Source: Caldifarciminota bacterium (GTDB lineage Bacteria; Hydrothermota; Hydrothermia; LBFQ01; DSFT01). Taken from it: a stretch of DNA of 13,608 nt. This document shows positions 6,638 through 13,608 of this stretch, piece by piece. A model generated the notes under the pieces. It was not told the origin of the DNA and did not search any database. It saw only the letters and a list, made by a program, of their open reading frames with translations. The stretch covers positions 1-13,608 of the forward strand of contig WGAQ01000130.1 of the NCBI GenBank assembly GCA_015494735.1, in the 5' to 3' direction. Made by a program: the position numbers and the translations under genes. Every line of letters begins with the position of its first letter. Position 1 is the first letter of the stretch.

Positions 6638-6889
6638 ATGAAAAGACTTTGGACACTGTTAGCGATTGGGTTTGCACTCACCTTGAGTGCATGTGGTGGA
6701 CAGGGTGGCCAGGAGCAGGCTGCCGGAGAAACTGCAGCAACGCCTGCTGTCGATGAGAAGACGAAGAAGACCTTCGAGGAGACCCAGAAGGCCTTCCTGG
6801 AGCATGCGATGGATATCCTGGAGGGTAAGAAGTACATACCACCCAGCTCCGGAGAGGCCAAGGCCAAGAAGGAAAAGCAGGGCGAATAA
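6638..6889 (+). CDS. Small hypothetical lipoprotein
   Basis: This is an 83-aa protein with a lipoprotein signal peptide: MKR at the N terminus, a hydrophobic core LLAIGFALTL, and the lipobox LSAC with C19 as the lipidation site. The mature part is about 65 aa, rich in E, K, Q and A. It has a probable helix (VDEKTKKTFEETQKAFLEHA) and a charged, disordered tail rich in K and E. No known family is recognised. It should be anchored to a membrane after cleavage by signal peptidase II. A strong AAGGAGG site 6 nt upstream of the ATG fixes the start and suggests high expression. A terminator-like hairpin follows, so it is probably monocistronic even though secD follows on the same strand. Confidence 0.82.
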   Translation: MKRLWTLLAIGFALTLSACGGQGGQEQAAGETAATPAVDEKTKKTFEETQKAFLEHAMDILEGKKYIPPSSGEAKAKKEKQGE

Positions 6890-6893
6890 ACCT

Positions 6894-6928
6894 GTGGATG
6901 GGGCTCCTGGCCCCGCCCTCCACTTTAT
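6894..6928 (+). terminator. Hairpin terminator after the lipoprotein gene
   Basis: An inner stem GGGGC (6900-6904)/GCCCC (6910-6914) and an outer stem GTGGA (6894-6898)/TCCAC (6919-6923) form one bulged hairpin. It is followed by TTTAT. It starts 4 nt after the stop codon. Confidence 0.6.
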
Positions 6929-6976
6929 AGTGGGGAATTGGATATTTCTCTGAGATTTTGCAGGTATAGTCTATTC

Positions 6977-6994
6977 TGTAAATTCTGATTTACA
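6977..6994. promoter_or_regulatory. Inverted repeat upstream of secD, possible operator
   Basis: TGTAAAT-TCTG-ATTTACA is a perfect 7-bp inverted repeat with a 4-nt centre. It lies about 50 bp upstream of the secD -10 box. It has the form of a binding site for a dimeric regulator, but no known consensus is matched. Confidence 0.4.
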
Positions 6995-7042
6995 CCTCGA
7001 TGTACTTCCTTTCCTGAGGGGCGGGTCTGCATAGTATCCACC

Positions 7043-7050
7043 TATAAAAT
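7043..7050 (+). promoter_or_regulatory. Putative -10 box of the secD leaderless promoter
   Basis: TATAAAAT is identical to the box before the acyl-CoA ligase. It ends 7 nt before the ATG at 7058, so a transcript starting at the usual distance would begin at the A of the start codon. No Shine-Dalgarno is present. Confidence 0.65.
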
Positions 7051-7057
7051 TTCTGTT

Positions 7058-8620
7058 ATGCGTAGTTTCAAATGGCGGCTGGCAATAGTCCTCATCGTCA
7101 TCGCCCTCGGAGGCTGGTTCTTATATCCGACGCTCAAGTACTACACTCTTTCTCCTGCTGAAAAAGAATTGATGCCCAGAGCGGAACTGGTCAATCTTCA
7201 GAAGAAATCCCTCAATCTGGGACTCGACCTTCAGGGTGGAATGCACCTCGTGCTTCAGGTGGATGTGTCGAAGATTCCGGAGAAGGAGAGGGCAGGAGTC
7301 GTTGACAGGACGGTTGAGGTCATAAAGAACAGGATAAACAACCTTGGAGTTAGTGAGCCAATAGTTCAGAAACTTGGACACAACCGGATTCTCGTTCAAT
7401 TACCCGGTGTTCTGGACAGGGATAGGGCAAGGGAGATTATAGGAAAGACTGCCCAGCTGGAGTTCAGAATCGTTGCGGATGAAGCAGTACTCAAGAACAC
7501 GATAGACAGGATAGACAGATACCTCGCCGGACTGGATACCCTTCAGACCGATACGACGGACACCCTGTTGATGAACAGGCCTTTTTCCTCCCTCCTCATG
7601 CAATATGGAGCCGATTACGTGGTACCGGAGGAATACGTGGATAGTGTGAAGAAAATCCTTTCCCGCCCGGATGTTCAGAAGCTCATACCTCCCGGGTACA
7701 AATTCTTCTTCGGGAATCGCGTGGATGCGGGCAATATGGTTTACAGACCCCTCTATCTCCTGCGTGACAGGGCAGAACTCACCGGAGCCTATATAACCAA
7801 TGCCTATGCCACGGTGAGTCAGGACCCAATGAATCCCAATGCCCCCGTGGTCGTTCTGGAATTTAATCCGAAGGGAGCCACCATATTCGCCAGAGTGACG
7901 AGCGAAAACGTGGGTAAGAGGCTGGCAATAATCCTGGACAATTACGTCTATTCCGCTCCCGTTATAAGGGAGGCGATTCTGGGTGGCCGTGCCACCATCA
8001 CGGGGCTCCAGAGCATGATAGAGGCGAGAGACCTGGCCAATATCCTCAAGGCCGGTGCCCTGCCTGCTCCCGTAAAGATTCTCGAGGAGAGGACTGTGGG
8101 AGCCACCCTCGGAAAGGACTCCATAGAGAAGGGAACCCGTGCCATCATATTCGGTTATCTCTTCGTCATCATCTTCATGATGCTTTACTACAGGGTTGCC
8201 GGTGTCATAGCCTCCTTCATACAGATACTGAACCTCTTCCTCATCATGGCCATACTCGCGGCCCTCAATGCAACCCTAACCCTTCCCGGTATGGCCGGAT
8301 TGATTCTGACGGTCGGTATGGCTGTGGATGCCAACGTTCTCATATTCGAGCGAATAAGGGAGGAATTGCGGCTCGGTAAGAGCTTTGCGGCGGCTCTCGA
8401 GGCAGGATATTCCAAGGCCATGAGCGCAATTCTGGATGCCAACATCACCACCCTCATAGTGGCACTGGTGCTCCTGGGATTCGGTACCGGACCCGTCAGG
8501 GGATTCGCCGTGGTCCTGTCCATCGGTATAGTGACGAGTCTCTTTACAGCGGTGTTCGTATCCAAGGTCATATTCGACTATCTGGTGTATGTGGCTGGAA
8601 TGAAGAAGATTGCAGTATAA
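7058..8620 (+). CDS. secD: Protein translocase subunit SecD
   Basis: This 520-aa membrane protein works with SecF to use the proton (or sodium) gradient to pull exported proteins through SecYEG. The first membrane segment is at about residues 7-23. The D1 motif LGLDLQGG is at 54-61, with RINNLGVSEP at 92-101 and ILVQLPGV at 111-118. After the large periplasmic P1 domain come LTGAYITNA (241-249) and KAGALPAPVK (331-340). Five further membrane segments follow, with the D4 motif LTVGMAVDANVLIFERIREE (417-436, Asp424) and the D5 motif ILDANITT (458-465). The protein is complete and of ordinary length for the separate-subunit form. It is followed 12 nt later by secF. Its own promoter overlaps the start codon region, with an inverted repeat further upstream. 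No yajC is adjacent. Confidence 0.97.
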   Translation: MRSFKWRLAIVLIVIALGGWFLYPTLKYYTLSPAEKELMPRAELVNLQKKSLNLGLDLQGGMHLVLQVDVSKIPEKERAGVVDRTVEVIKNRINNLGVSEPIVQKLGHNRILVQLPGVLDRDRAREIIGKTAQLEFRIVADEAVLKNTIDRIDRYLAGLDTLQTDTTDTLLMNRPFSSLLMQYGADYVVPEEYVDSVKKILSRPDVQKLIPPGYKFFFGNRVDAGNMVYRPLYLLRDRAELTGAYITNAYATVSQDPMNPNAPVVVLEFNPKGATIFARVTSENVGKRLAIILDNYVYSAPVIREAILGGRATITGLQSMIEARDLANILKAGALPAPVKILEERTVGATLGKDSIEKGTRAIIFGYLFVIIFMMLYYRVAGVIASFIQILNLFLIMAILAALNATLTLPGMAGLILTVGMAVDANVLIFERIREELRLGKSFAAALEAGYSKAMSAILDANITTLIVALVLLGFGTGPVRGFAVVLSIGIVTSLFTAVFVSKVIFDYLVYVAGMKKIAV

Positions 8621-8632
8621 AGGAGGACAGCA

Positions 8633-9535
8633 ATGAGATTCTTCGAGAATCCCAACATAGACTTCATGGGACTGAGGAGGAAGGCTTACATACTTTCCTG
8701 GGCCTTAATCATCATAAGCCTTGCCTCCATCTTCTTTAAGGGCATAAACTGGGGAGTGGACTTCAGCGGGGGAACGCTTCTTCAGGTGCACGTGGAGGGG
8801 ACAGATATAGCCACCGTGAGGAAGGTGGTGCTGGATATGGGCCTCAAGAGCGCCACCGTTCAGAACTTCGGGGAGCCCAGCGAATTCCTCATCAGGTATA
8901 AGGAGAATGTGGATGCCGGAGATGTGGTGAAGACCCTGAAGGAGAAACTGGGTAAGGATGTGCGCCTGGATAGGACGGAGAAGGTGGGTCCCACGATTGG
9001 GCGTGAACTCAAGGAGCAATCCATAATCATAGTCGTGGTGGCTCTGCTCCTCATGCTCCTTTACATCTGGATAAGGTTCGATCTGTACTTCGGTCTGGGA
9101 GCGGTTCTGGCCCTGTTCCACGATTCCATAATAACGCTGGGGATGTATTCGCTGGCGGGCCTGGAGTTCACCACCACCACCGTGGCAGCGCTCCTGACCA
9201 TAATCGGTTATTCCATAAACGATACCATCGTCGTTTCCGACAGGGTCAGGGAGTATCTGGCTTCCTTCGAGGGTATGAAACTCCTCCCGGAAAAACTCTA
9301 CGAAATCTTCAACAAGGCCATAAACAGCACCCTCAGCAGAACGGTTATCACGAGCTTCACCACCCTGATAGTGGTTATAGCCCTCATGTTCTTCGGGGGA
9401 CCGGTCCTCTTCGGATTTGCATTCACCCTGTTCGTGGGTATCATCGTGGGTACATATTCGTCCATATTCGTGGTTTCGGCGCTGGTCTATGAATTGAAGA
9501 CCAGGCAGTCGAGGAAGGCTCATGCGAAGAAGTAA
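8633..9535 (+). CDS. secF: Protein translocase subunit SecF
   Basis: This 300-aa membrane protein is the partner of SecD. A first membrane segment (about 18-36) precedes the motif GVDFSGGT (41-48) and a periplasmic domain to about residue 125. Membrane segments at about 128-147, 152-174, 182-204, 240-256 and 258-284 follow, with IGYSINDTIVVSDRVRE (191-207, Asp197) and TLSRTVITS (233-241) at the typical places. The C terminus is short and basic (RQSRKAHAKK), on the cytoplasmic side. An AGGAGG site at 8621-8626, 6 nt before the ATG, lies in the 12-nt gap after secD, so the two are co-transcribed. The protein is complete with all family motifs. Confidence 0.97.
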   Translation: MRFFENPNIDFMGLRRKAYILSWALIIISLASIFFKGINWGVDFSGGTLLQVHVEGTDIATVRKVVLDMGLKSATVQNFGEPSEFLIRYKENVDAGDVVKTLKEKLGKDVRLDRTEKVGPTIGRELKEQSIIIVVVALLLMLLYIWIRFDLYFGLGAVLALFHDSIITLGMYSLAGLEFTTTTVAALLTIIGYSINDTIVVSDRVREYLASFEGMKLLPEKLYEIFNKAINSTLSRTVITSFTTLIVVIALMFFGGPVLFGFAFTLFVGIIVGTYSSIFVVSALVYELKTRQSRKAHAKK

Positions 9536-9547
9536 AGGGCATTTCCT

Positions 9548-9567
9548 GGGAGGAGGCTCTTCCTCCC
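9548..9567 (+). other. GC-rich hairpin in the secF-nadK gap
   Basis: GGGAGGA (9548-9554) pairs with TCCTCCC (9561-9567) around GGCTCT. There is no T tract, so it is not a classical terminator. The left arm holds the only AGGAGG-like sequence before NAD kinase, and pairing would hide it. It may act as an RNA processing or stabilising element, or as attenuation between secDF and the NAD genes. Confidence 0.5.
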
Positions 9568-9577
9568 CCATGGCGAA

Positions 9578-10378
9578 ATGGTGAAGGTCGGTGTATTCGG
9601 GAATGTGGATGCAGAGGGGCTTGAGGATGCTCTCCGGAGGATTAGACACCTGTGGGGGGATGATGCTCTAATCTGCAGGGAAATCGGCGGTCCTTACGAT
9701 GATTCTTACATAAACCGCAATGCCCGATTCGTCATATCCCTCGGAGGGGATGGAACCCTTCTGAAGGCCGTGGCCAGGTTCAATAAACCTTTAATCGGCG
9801 TTAATCTGGGAAAACTGGGCTTCCTGACCTACTTCCAGGTGGATGATTTGCCCCTGATAAAGATTGCACTGGAAGAGAAGAAGTACTATCTGGACAGGAG
9901 GGAACGATTGCGCCTCTGGTATGGAGAGAATGCGTACTATGCCCTCAACGACTTCTACGTGAATCCGGTTTCGGGAACTGCCCTGAACATTACCGTCAGG
10001 AGAAAGGAGACCCTGATTACCCACTTCTATGGCGATGGTATAATCATCTCTTCGCCCACCGGTTCCACCGCATACAACCTCTCGGCCGGTGGTCCCATAA
10101 TGCATCCCCGCGTGAAGGCCTTTATCCTGACTCCCATATGCCCCCATAACCTGTCCGCCCGGCCCCTGGTCCTTCCGAAGGGGGAGGTCATCGAGGTGGA
10201 GGTAGTCCCGAGAGGGGATGGGAGGTGGATTCTATCCGGGGACGGGATGAAGCTCATGGAATTCGATGGCCCTGCATCCTTTAAGGTGGAACTTTCCGAT
10301 AAGAGGGCGTCCCTTATACGGCTGGACACCACGAAGGACTTCTTCGATATACTGCGGGAGAAACTCAACTGGAAGTGA
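9578..10378 (+). CDS. nadK: NAD kinase (ATP/polyphosphate-dependent)
   Basis: This 266-aa cytoplasmic enzyme phosphorylates NAD at the 2' position to give NADP. The hallmark GGDGT is at residues 56-60, followed by GVNLGKLGFLT (74-84). The second nucleotide motif SSPTGSTAYNLSAGGP is at 158-173, and a late SGDG is at 220-223. The NE motif common in the family reads ND here (ALNDFYV, 122-128). The size is typical of bacterial enzymes. ATG 9578 is preferred: the ATG at 9570 runs into a stop after four codons. No Shine-Dalgarno is well placed, since the AGGAGG at about 9551 lies too far upstream and inside a hairpin. The next gene, nadB, starts 6 nt after the stop, which joins NADP formation to NAD synthesis. 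Confidence 0.95.
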   Translation: MVKVGVFGNVDAEGLEDALRRIRHLWGDDALICREIGGPYDDSYINRNARFVISLGGDGTLLKAVARFNKPLIGVNLGKLGFLTYFQVDDLPLIKIALEEKKYYLDRRERLRLWYGENAYYALNDFYVNPVSGTALNITVRRKETLITHFYGDGIIISSPTGSTAYNLSAGGPIMHPRVKAFILTPICPHNLSARPLVLPKGEVIEVEVVPRGDGRWILSGDGMKLMEFDGPASFKVELSDKRASLIRLDTTKDFFDILREKLNWK

Positions 10379-10384
10379 GCAGTT

Positions 10385-11797
10385 ATGGATGTCGTGGTTG
10401 CCGGAACGGGTATAGCCGGACTCTTCCTCGCCGATGAACTGTCCCGCATCGGATACAGGGTGTTGATGGTTTCTCCCGGACTGCACAGCAGCAGTTCCTA
10501 CAGGGCTCAGGGAGGCGTGGCGGCGCCCATTCTGGAGGAGGATTCTGTGGAATCCCATCTGCAAGATACGTTGAGGGCGGGGGACGGTCTGGGGGACAGG
10601 GAGAGAATCGTCCGGATGATTTCAGAGGGGAGGGAGATTCTGCTTCGTCTTGTGGAAGAGGGTTTTCCCTTCGACAGGGAGGATGGCAGACTGGCCCTGT
10701 CCATGGAAGGGGGCCATTCCCGCAGGAGGATACTGCACAGTGGAGGGGTGCAGACGGGCAGGAATCTGGTGGAGTACTTCCTGAACAGAGTGCGGGGGAT
10801 GGTCCGGCATGTCAGGGGGTACGTGGTGGATGTGGTGGTGGATGGTGGGAGGGCAAGGGGTGTGGTGGTATGGGATGGGGAGGGAATCCGCATAATCTAC
10901 TCCCGGGCCGTGGTGGTGGCTTCGGGGGGATACGCCTCTCTATATACCAGCAGCACCAATCCGGATACCTCCAGGGGCATACTCATGTGGAACCTGTACA
11001 GGAGGGGCTTGCCTCTGGAAAATCTGGAATTCGTCCAGTTCCATCCCACCGTCTTCCACGCCCCCGATGGAAGCAGGATTCTCATATCTGAAGCGATACG
11101 CGGAGATGGTGCCATCTTGATAGACGGGAGGGGGGAGAGGTTCGTGAACGAGAGGGATACCAGGGACAGGGTGGCGAGGGCCATATTCAGAAAGGGGAAG
11201 GTTTATCTCTATGCGGGGCATCTGGACAGGGACTTTCTCCTGGAAAAATACCGCATGCTGGTGGAGAAGTTGAGGGAATACGGATACGATCTGACGAAGG
11301 ACCCCATTCCCGTGTATCCCGCCGCCCACTACACCATAGGGGGAGTGAAGACCGGTCTCGATGGTGAAACGGACATCGTGGGCCTGCGGGTTATCGGTGA
11401 GGCTGCCTCCACCAGAGTTCACGGAGCCAACAGGCTTGCGAGCAATTCCCTCCTGGAGGCCATGGTGATGGCCCGCAGGGCATCCCGCGCCCTTGCGGAT
11501 GAGTTGCCCGGACTGGATTATCGGGAGGTGCCCCACTTTCCGGACCCCGTTCCCATCGATTTACCGGGCAGGGGACTCCTCGACAGATATGCTTTCGTGG
11601 AGAGGGATGGACTGGAGATAACCCGTGCGGTCGAAAACCTGGAGGATGGAATCGTTCGCCTGATACTCATGAGCGCTCTTCTCAGGAAAGAGTCCCGTGG
11701 GGTCCACTACAGAAGGGATTTCCCTGAAAGGGACGAAAGGTTCAGGGGCTATATCGTGTGGCACAGGGGGGAATGGTCGTGGGAGCCATCGAAGTAG
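10385..11797 (+). CDS. nadB: L-aspartate oxidase
   Basis: This 470-aa FAD flavoprotein oxidises L-aspartate to iminoaspartate, the first step of bacterial de novo NAD synthesis. The FAD-binding GTGIAG is at 7-12 and SYRAQGGVAA at 38-47. GGHSRRRILHSGG (109-121) and FVQFHPT (216-222, H220) follow. SEAIRGDGA is at 235-243 and TRDRVARAI at 259-267, where the family usually has PRD. AAHYTIGGVKT is at 313-323 (H315), and GEAASTRVHGANRLASNSLLE is at 338-358 (R350). These correspond to the substrate-binding His and Arg residues of the E. coli enzyme. The serine-rich LASNSLLE region favours aspartate oxidase over succinate dehydrogenase or fumarate reductase. The protein is about 70 residues shorter than E. 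coli NadB, mostly at the C terminus. nadA and nadC are not in the window. Confidence 0.92.
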   Translation: MDVVVAGTGIAGLFLADELSRIGYRVLMVSPGLHSSSSYRAQGGVAAPILEEDSVESHLQDTLRAGDGLGDRERIVRMISEGREILLRLVEEGFPFDREDGRLALSMEGGHSRRRILHSGGVQTGRNLVEYFLNRVRGMVRHVRGYVVDVVVDGGRARGVVVWDGEGIRIIYSRAVVVASGGYASLYTSSTNPDTSRGILMWNLYRRGLPLENLEFVQFHPTVFHAPDGSRILISEAIRGDGAILIDGRGERFVNERDTRDRVARAIFRKGKVYLYAGHLDRDFLLEKYRMLVEKLREYGYDLTKDPIPVYPAAHYTIGGVKTGLDGETDIVGLRVIGEAASTRVHGANRLASNSLLEAMVMARRASRALADELPGLDYREVPHFPDPVPIDLPGRGLLDRYAFVERDGLEITRAVENLEDGIVRLILMSALLRKESRGVHYRRDFPERDERFRGYIVWHRGEWSWEPSK

Positions 11798-12435
11798 AGG
11801 GACTTCGTGCAGGGTATGGTGCGGGGAATGTGCTGAGGGGATTGACGTTTTCGGTGAAGGAGGGGGATAAGGTGGCCATGATGGGGCCCAATGGGGCCGG
11901 GAAGACCACATTGATGAGGGTTCTGCTGAAGATGATTCCTTACGATGGACGTGCCAGGATTCTGGGGAGGGAAGTGGGAGAGATGGGGCAGGAGGAACTG
12001 GTCAACCGTGCCTCTTTCATGCTTCCGGGTGATTTCGTGGAGGACATGAAGGTGGAAACCTATATGGCTCTGGCCCGGGTGGAGCCGCGGGAGGATGTAT
12101 TCGATGTGGGGCATCTCATGGGCAGGAAACTCCGCTCCCTTTCGTCCGGTGAGCTCCAGAGGGTGAGGCTCAGCCGGGTCTTCTGGTCCGGAAAGGAGGT
12201 CCTCGTAATGGATGAGCCCTTTTCCCATCTCGACCCCATGTACCAGATTCGGCTCGTGGAGTCCATAAGGAATTACAGGGGAACGGTCTTATTTTCCATC
12301 CACGATGTCCTCCTCGCCGTCAGATTCTTCGGGAATTTTCTGCTGATGAGGGATGGAATGCTGGTTTCCCGCTCCCTCACCCCTGAGTCCTTCAGGGAGA
12401 CCTTCGGGGTTCCCCTTCACCTGTTCATCAGCTGA
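11779..12435 (+). CDS. ABC transporter ATP-binding protein, compact and lacking the Q-loop glutamine
   Basis: This is an ATPase subunit of an ABC transporter. Numbered from the GTG start at 11779 (218 aa): Walker A GPNGAGKTT is at 36-44, signature LSSGE at 121-125, Walker B VLVMDEP at 141-147 with D-loop SHLD, and H-loop His175 (SIHD). It resembles ATPases of metal or siderophore importers, but no permease or binding protein is adjacent. The usual PQ of the Q-loop reads PG (83-84), and the helical subdomain between Q-loop and signature is short. The start is uncertain. GTG 11779 has the G-rich AGGGGGGA 6 nt upstream and gives the usual N terminus; ATG 11773 and ATG 11758 are in frame. It overlaps the end of nadB and, at its own end, surE. 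Confidence 0.85.
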   Translation: MGAIEVEGLRAGYGAGNVLRGLTFSVKEGDKVAMMGPNGAGKTTLMRVLLKMIPYDGRARILGREVGEMGQEELVNRASFMLPGDFVEDMKVETYMALARVEPREDVFDVGHLMGRKLRSLSSGELQRVRLSRVFWSGKEVLVMDEPFSHLDPMYQIRLVESIRNYRGTVLFSIHDVLLAVRFFGNFLLMRDGMLVSRSLTPESFRETFGVPLHLFIS

Positions 12436-13160
12436 TTTCCCATCACCTTCTCCAGGAATTCGATTCCATCGTTGTCCGTTATGTTGATGAGGAGGGGAGT
12501 TATGGAGACATAGCCCTCCTTTATCGCACCGATATCGGTGTTTCTGGTCTTCAGGGGCCTGGGGGCACCCCCTATCCTGTATCGGCCATTTTCATCCACC
12601 TTAACGGGTTCCACGTACTCCCTGCTCCCCAGGGGAACTATCCGGAATCCCTTCACCTCGTCGGCGGGGATGTTGGGAATATTCACGTTCAGGAGGCGGA
12701 ATGGGGCATCTATCAGCCGTGATACGATTTTGCTGGACCAGATGCGGGCTGTGTTCCAGTCGGGTGGACCGTTGAGATTTCCGATGGATATGGCCATGGA
12801 CCTTATTCCGTATATTGCCCCCTCCCTTGCACCCGCCACGGTCCCCGAATAGAAGACATCCTCCGCCAGGTTGAATCCGTCGTTTATTCCCGATATTATG
12901 AGGTACGGTCTCGAGGGGAGGAGTTTGTAGAGGGCAATCAGTATGCAGTCCGCCGGCGTCCCGTCCACCCAGTAGAATCTATCCCTTACCCTTTTGACCT
13001 CTATGTCCTTACGCAGGGTGAGGGAGTGGCTGGAGCCGCTCTGCTCTCTGCGGGGGGCCACCACCCATACCTGACCGAAATCCTCCGCCACCTCTTTCAG
13101 TATCTTCAATCCTGGGGCATCGAAGCCGTCGTCGTTGGTGAGGAGGATTATCCTATCCAC
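12417..13160 (-). CDS. surE: 5'/3'-nucleotidase SurE
   Basis: This 247-aa metal-dependent phosphatase acts on nucleoside monophosphates and is linked to stationary-phase and stress survival. The N-terminal LLTNDDG (residues 6-12) supplies the metal-binding D10 and D11. APRREQSGSSHSLT (35-48) supplies the metal-binding Ser, DGTPADC is at 66-72, and SGINDGFN (90-97) supplies the Asn. YSGTVAGAREGA (104-115) follows. Length is typical. The start is GTG at 13160, which overlaps the TAG stop of the upstream TPR gene by 8 bp, so translation is probably coupled. Its 3' end overlaps the convergent ABC gene by 19 bp. Confidence 0.95.
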   Translation of the reverse strand: MDRIILLTNDDGFDAPGLKILKEVAEDFGQVWVVAPRREQSGSSHSLTLRKDIEVKRVRDRFYWVDGTPADCILIALYKLLPSRPYLIISGINDGFNLAEDVFYSGTVAGAREGAIYGIRSMAISIGNLNGPPDWNTARIWSSKIVSRLIDAPFRLLNVNIPNIPADEVKGFRIVPLGSREYVEPVKVDENGRYRIGGAPRPLKTRNTDIGAIKEGYVSITPLLINITDNDGIEFLEKVMGNQLMNR

Positions 13161-13608
13161 CGCTCTGGGCTCTGATTATCCCCTTCTTGGCCCATTTGTT
13201 GTTGGGGTCTATCTCCTGCATCTTCTGGAAGTACTGGAGGGCTGTGGAGTAATCACCCCGCATGAGGGCCTGGTTCCCCTTGCTTTCGTACTCTATGAGC
13301 TTCAGAATCTTCTTCGCTGTCGGGTCGTTGGGATTCTGCTTCAGGATGTCCATCGCCAGTTTCTGTGCCTTCTGGAGGTCGTGCTGCTTATAATAGGCCT
13401 CTTCCAGAGCTATGGTTCCGCTCACGGATATGCCACCCCCCAGCTCCGTCTGAACTTCTGGAATGCTTATGTTTTCCACATCTATGTTCAGGTTGCCCAC
13501 ATCCGGGAGCAGTTTTTCGGGGGAGGGCTGTTCTTCTTCCTGAACTGCGACCGATTCCGTTTTCGTCCCTGTCCCTGCACCGGTTTCCTGAAGTGTCGGT
13601 TGCAAAGG
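13153..13608 (-). CDS. TPR-repeat protein, N terminus beyond the window
   Basis: This is the C-terminal part of a longer protein. The frame stays open to the window edge, and the only start-like codon near it is an internal TTG at 13605, so the true start probably lies off the right side. The visible 150 residues have a low-complexity acidic stretch rich in E, Q, T and P (about 1-35), followed by a short linker. Two tetratricopeptide units follow at about 65-100 and 105-140: AYYKQHDLQKAQKLAMDILK with NPNDPTA, then GNQALMRGDYSTALQYFQKM with DPNNKWA. TPRs bind other proteins; no specific role can be assigned. The gene sits directly upstream of surE with an 8-bp overlap, so they form an operon. 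Confidence 0.8.
   Translation of the reverse strand, partial: PLQPTLQETGAGTGTKTESVAVQEEEQPSPEKLLPDVGNLNIDVENISIPEVQTELGGGISVSGTIALEEAYYKQHDLQKAQKLAMDILKQNPNDPTAKKILKLIEYESKGNQALMRGDYSTALQYFQKMQEIDPNNKWAKKGIIRAQSGG

Noticed and set aside
11758..11778. ATG 11758 as start of the ABC ATPase
   Set aside because: No ribosome-binding site precedes it and it adds residues not typical of the family; the G-rich site at 11765-11772 is better placed for GTG 11779.

Overview
The window looks like bacterial chromosome from a thermophile. Isoleucine ATA and arginine AGG codons are abundant throughout. The acyl-CoA ligase closely resembles the Thermus thermophilus enzyme. The secreted subtilase ends in a type IX secretion (Por) sorting tail, which is typical of the Bacteroidetes/FCB side of the tree and of deep thermophilic candidate phyla. 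A WOR-3/Hydrothermae-like lineage is my guess, held weakly. No rRNA, complete tRNA or IS element was found.

Layout. (1) Positions 1-1049 hold the leader-distal end of a CRISPR array. It has 30-bp repeats and 35-37-bp spacers; the last three repeats decay progressively, so the leader and any cas genes lie off the left edge. One spacer (459-494) reads on the opposite strand as the D-arm, anticodon arm and start of the variable arm of a tRNA-Leu(UAG). (2) Positions 1050-1370 are non-coding. (3) On the plus strand follow a long-chain acyl-CoA ligase, a terminator fused to the next promoter, a small PurS-like protein, and an overlapping CDP-alcohol phosphatidyltransferase. (4) Convergent to these, on the minus strand, is a 781-aa secreted subtilase with a sorting tail. 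A shared hairpin terminator separates the two. (5) A divergent intergenic region with a perfect 14-bp palindrome leads to a small lipoprotein gene. (6) A plus-strand run follows: secD, secF, NAD kinase, L-aspartate oxidase (nadB) and an orphan ABC ATPase, with small gaps or overlaps. (7) On the minus strand, surE overlaps the ABC gene tail to tail, and a TPR protein running off the right edge overlaps the surE start.

Functionally the window joins lipid metabolism (fatty-acid activation, phospholipid headgroup transfer), protein export (SecDF, a lipoprotein, an exported protease) and NAD(P) supply (NadB makes iminoaspartate for NAD; NAD kinase makes NADP). SurE adds nucleotide phosphatase activity.

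Gene expression appears to use two start modes. Four first-in-transcript genes have a TATAAAAT/TTAAAAT/TTAAACT box ending only 6-9 nt before the ATG and no Shine-Dalgarno, as expected for leaderless mRNAs. secF and the lipoprotein gene have strong AGGAGG sites. The most notable single observation is the anti-tRNA-Leu spacer.
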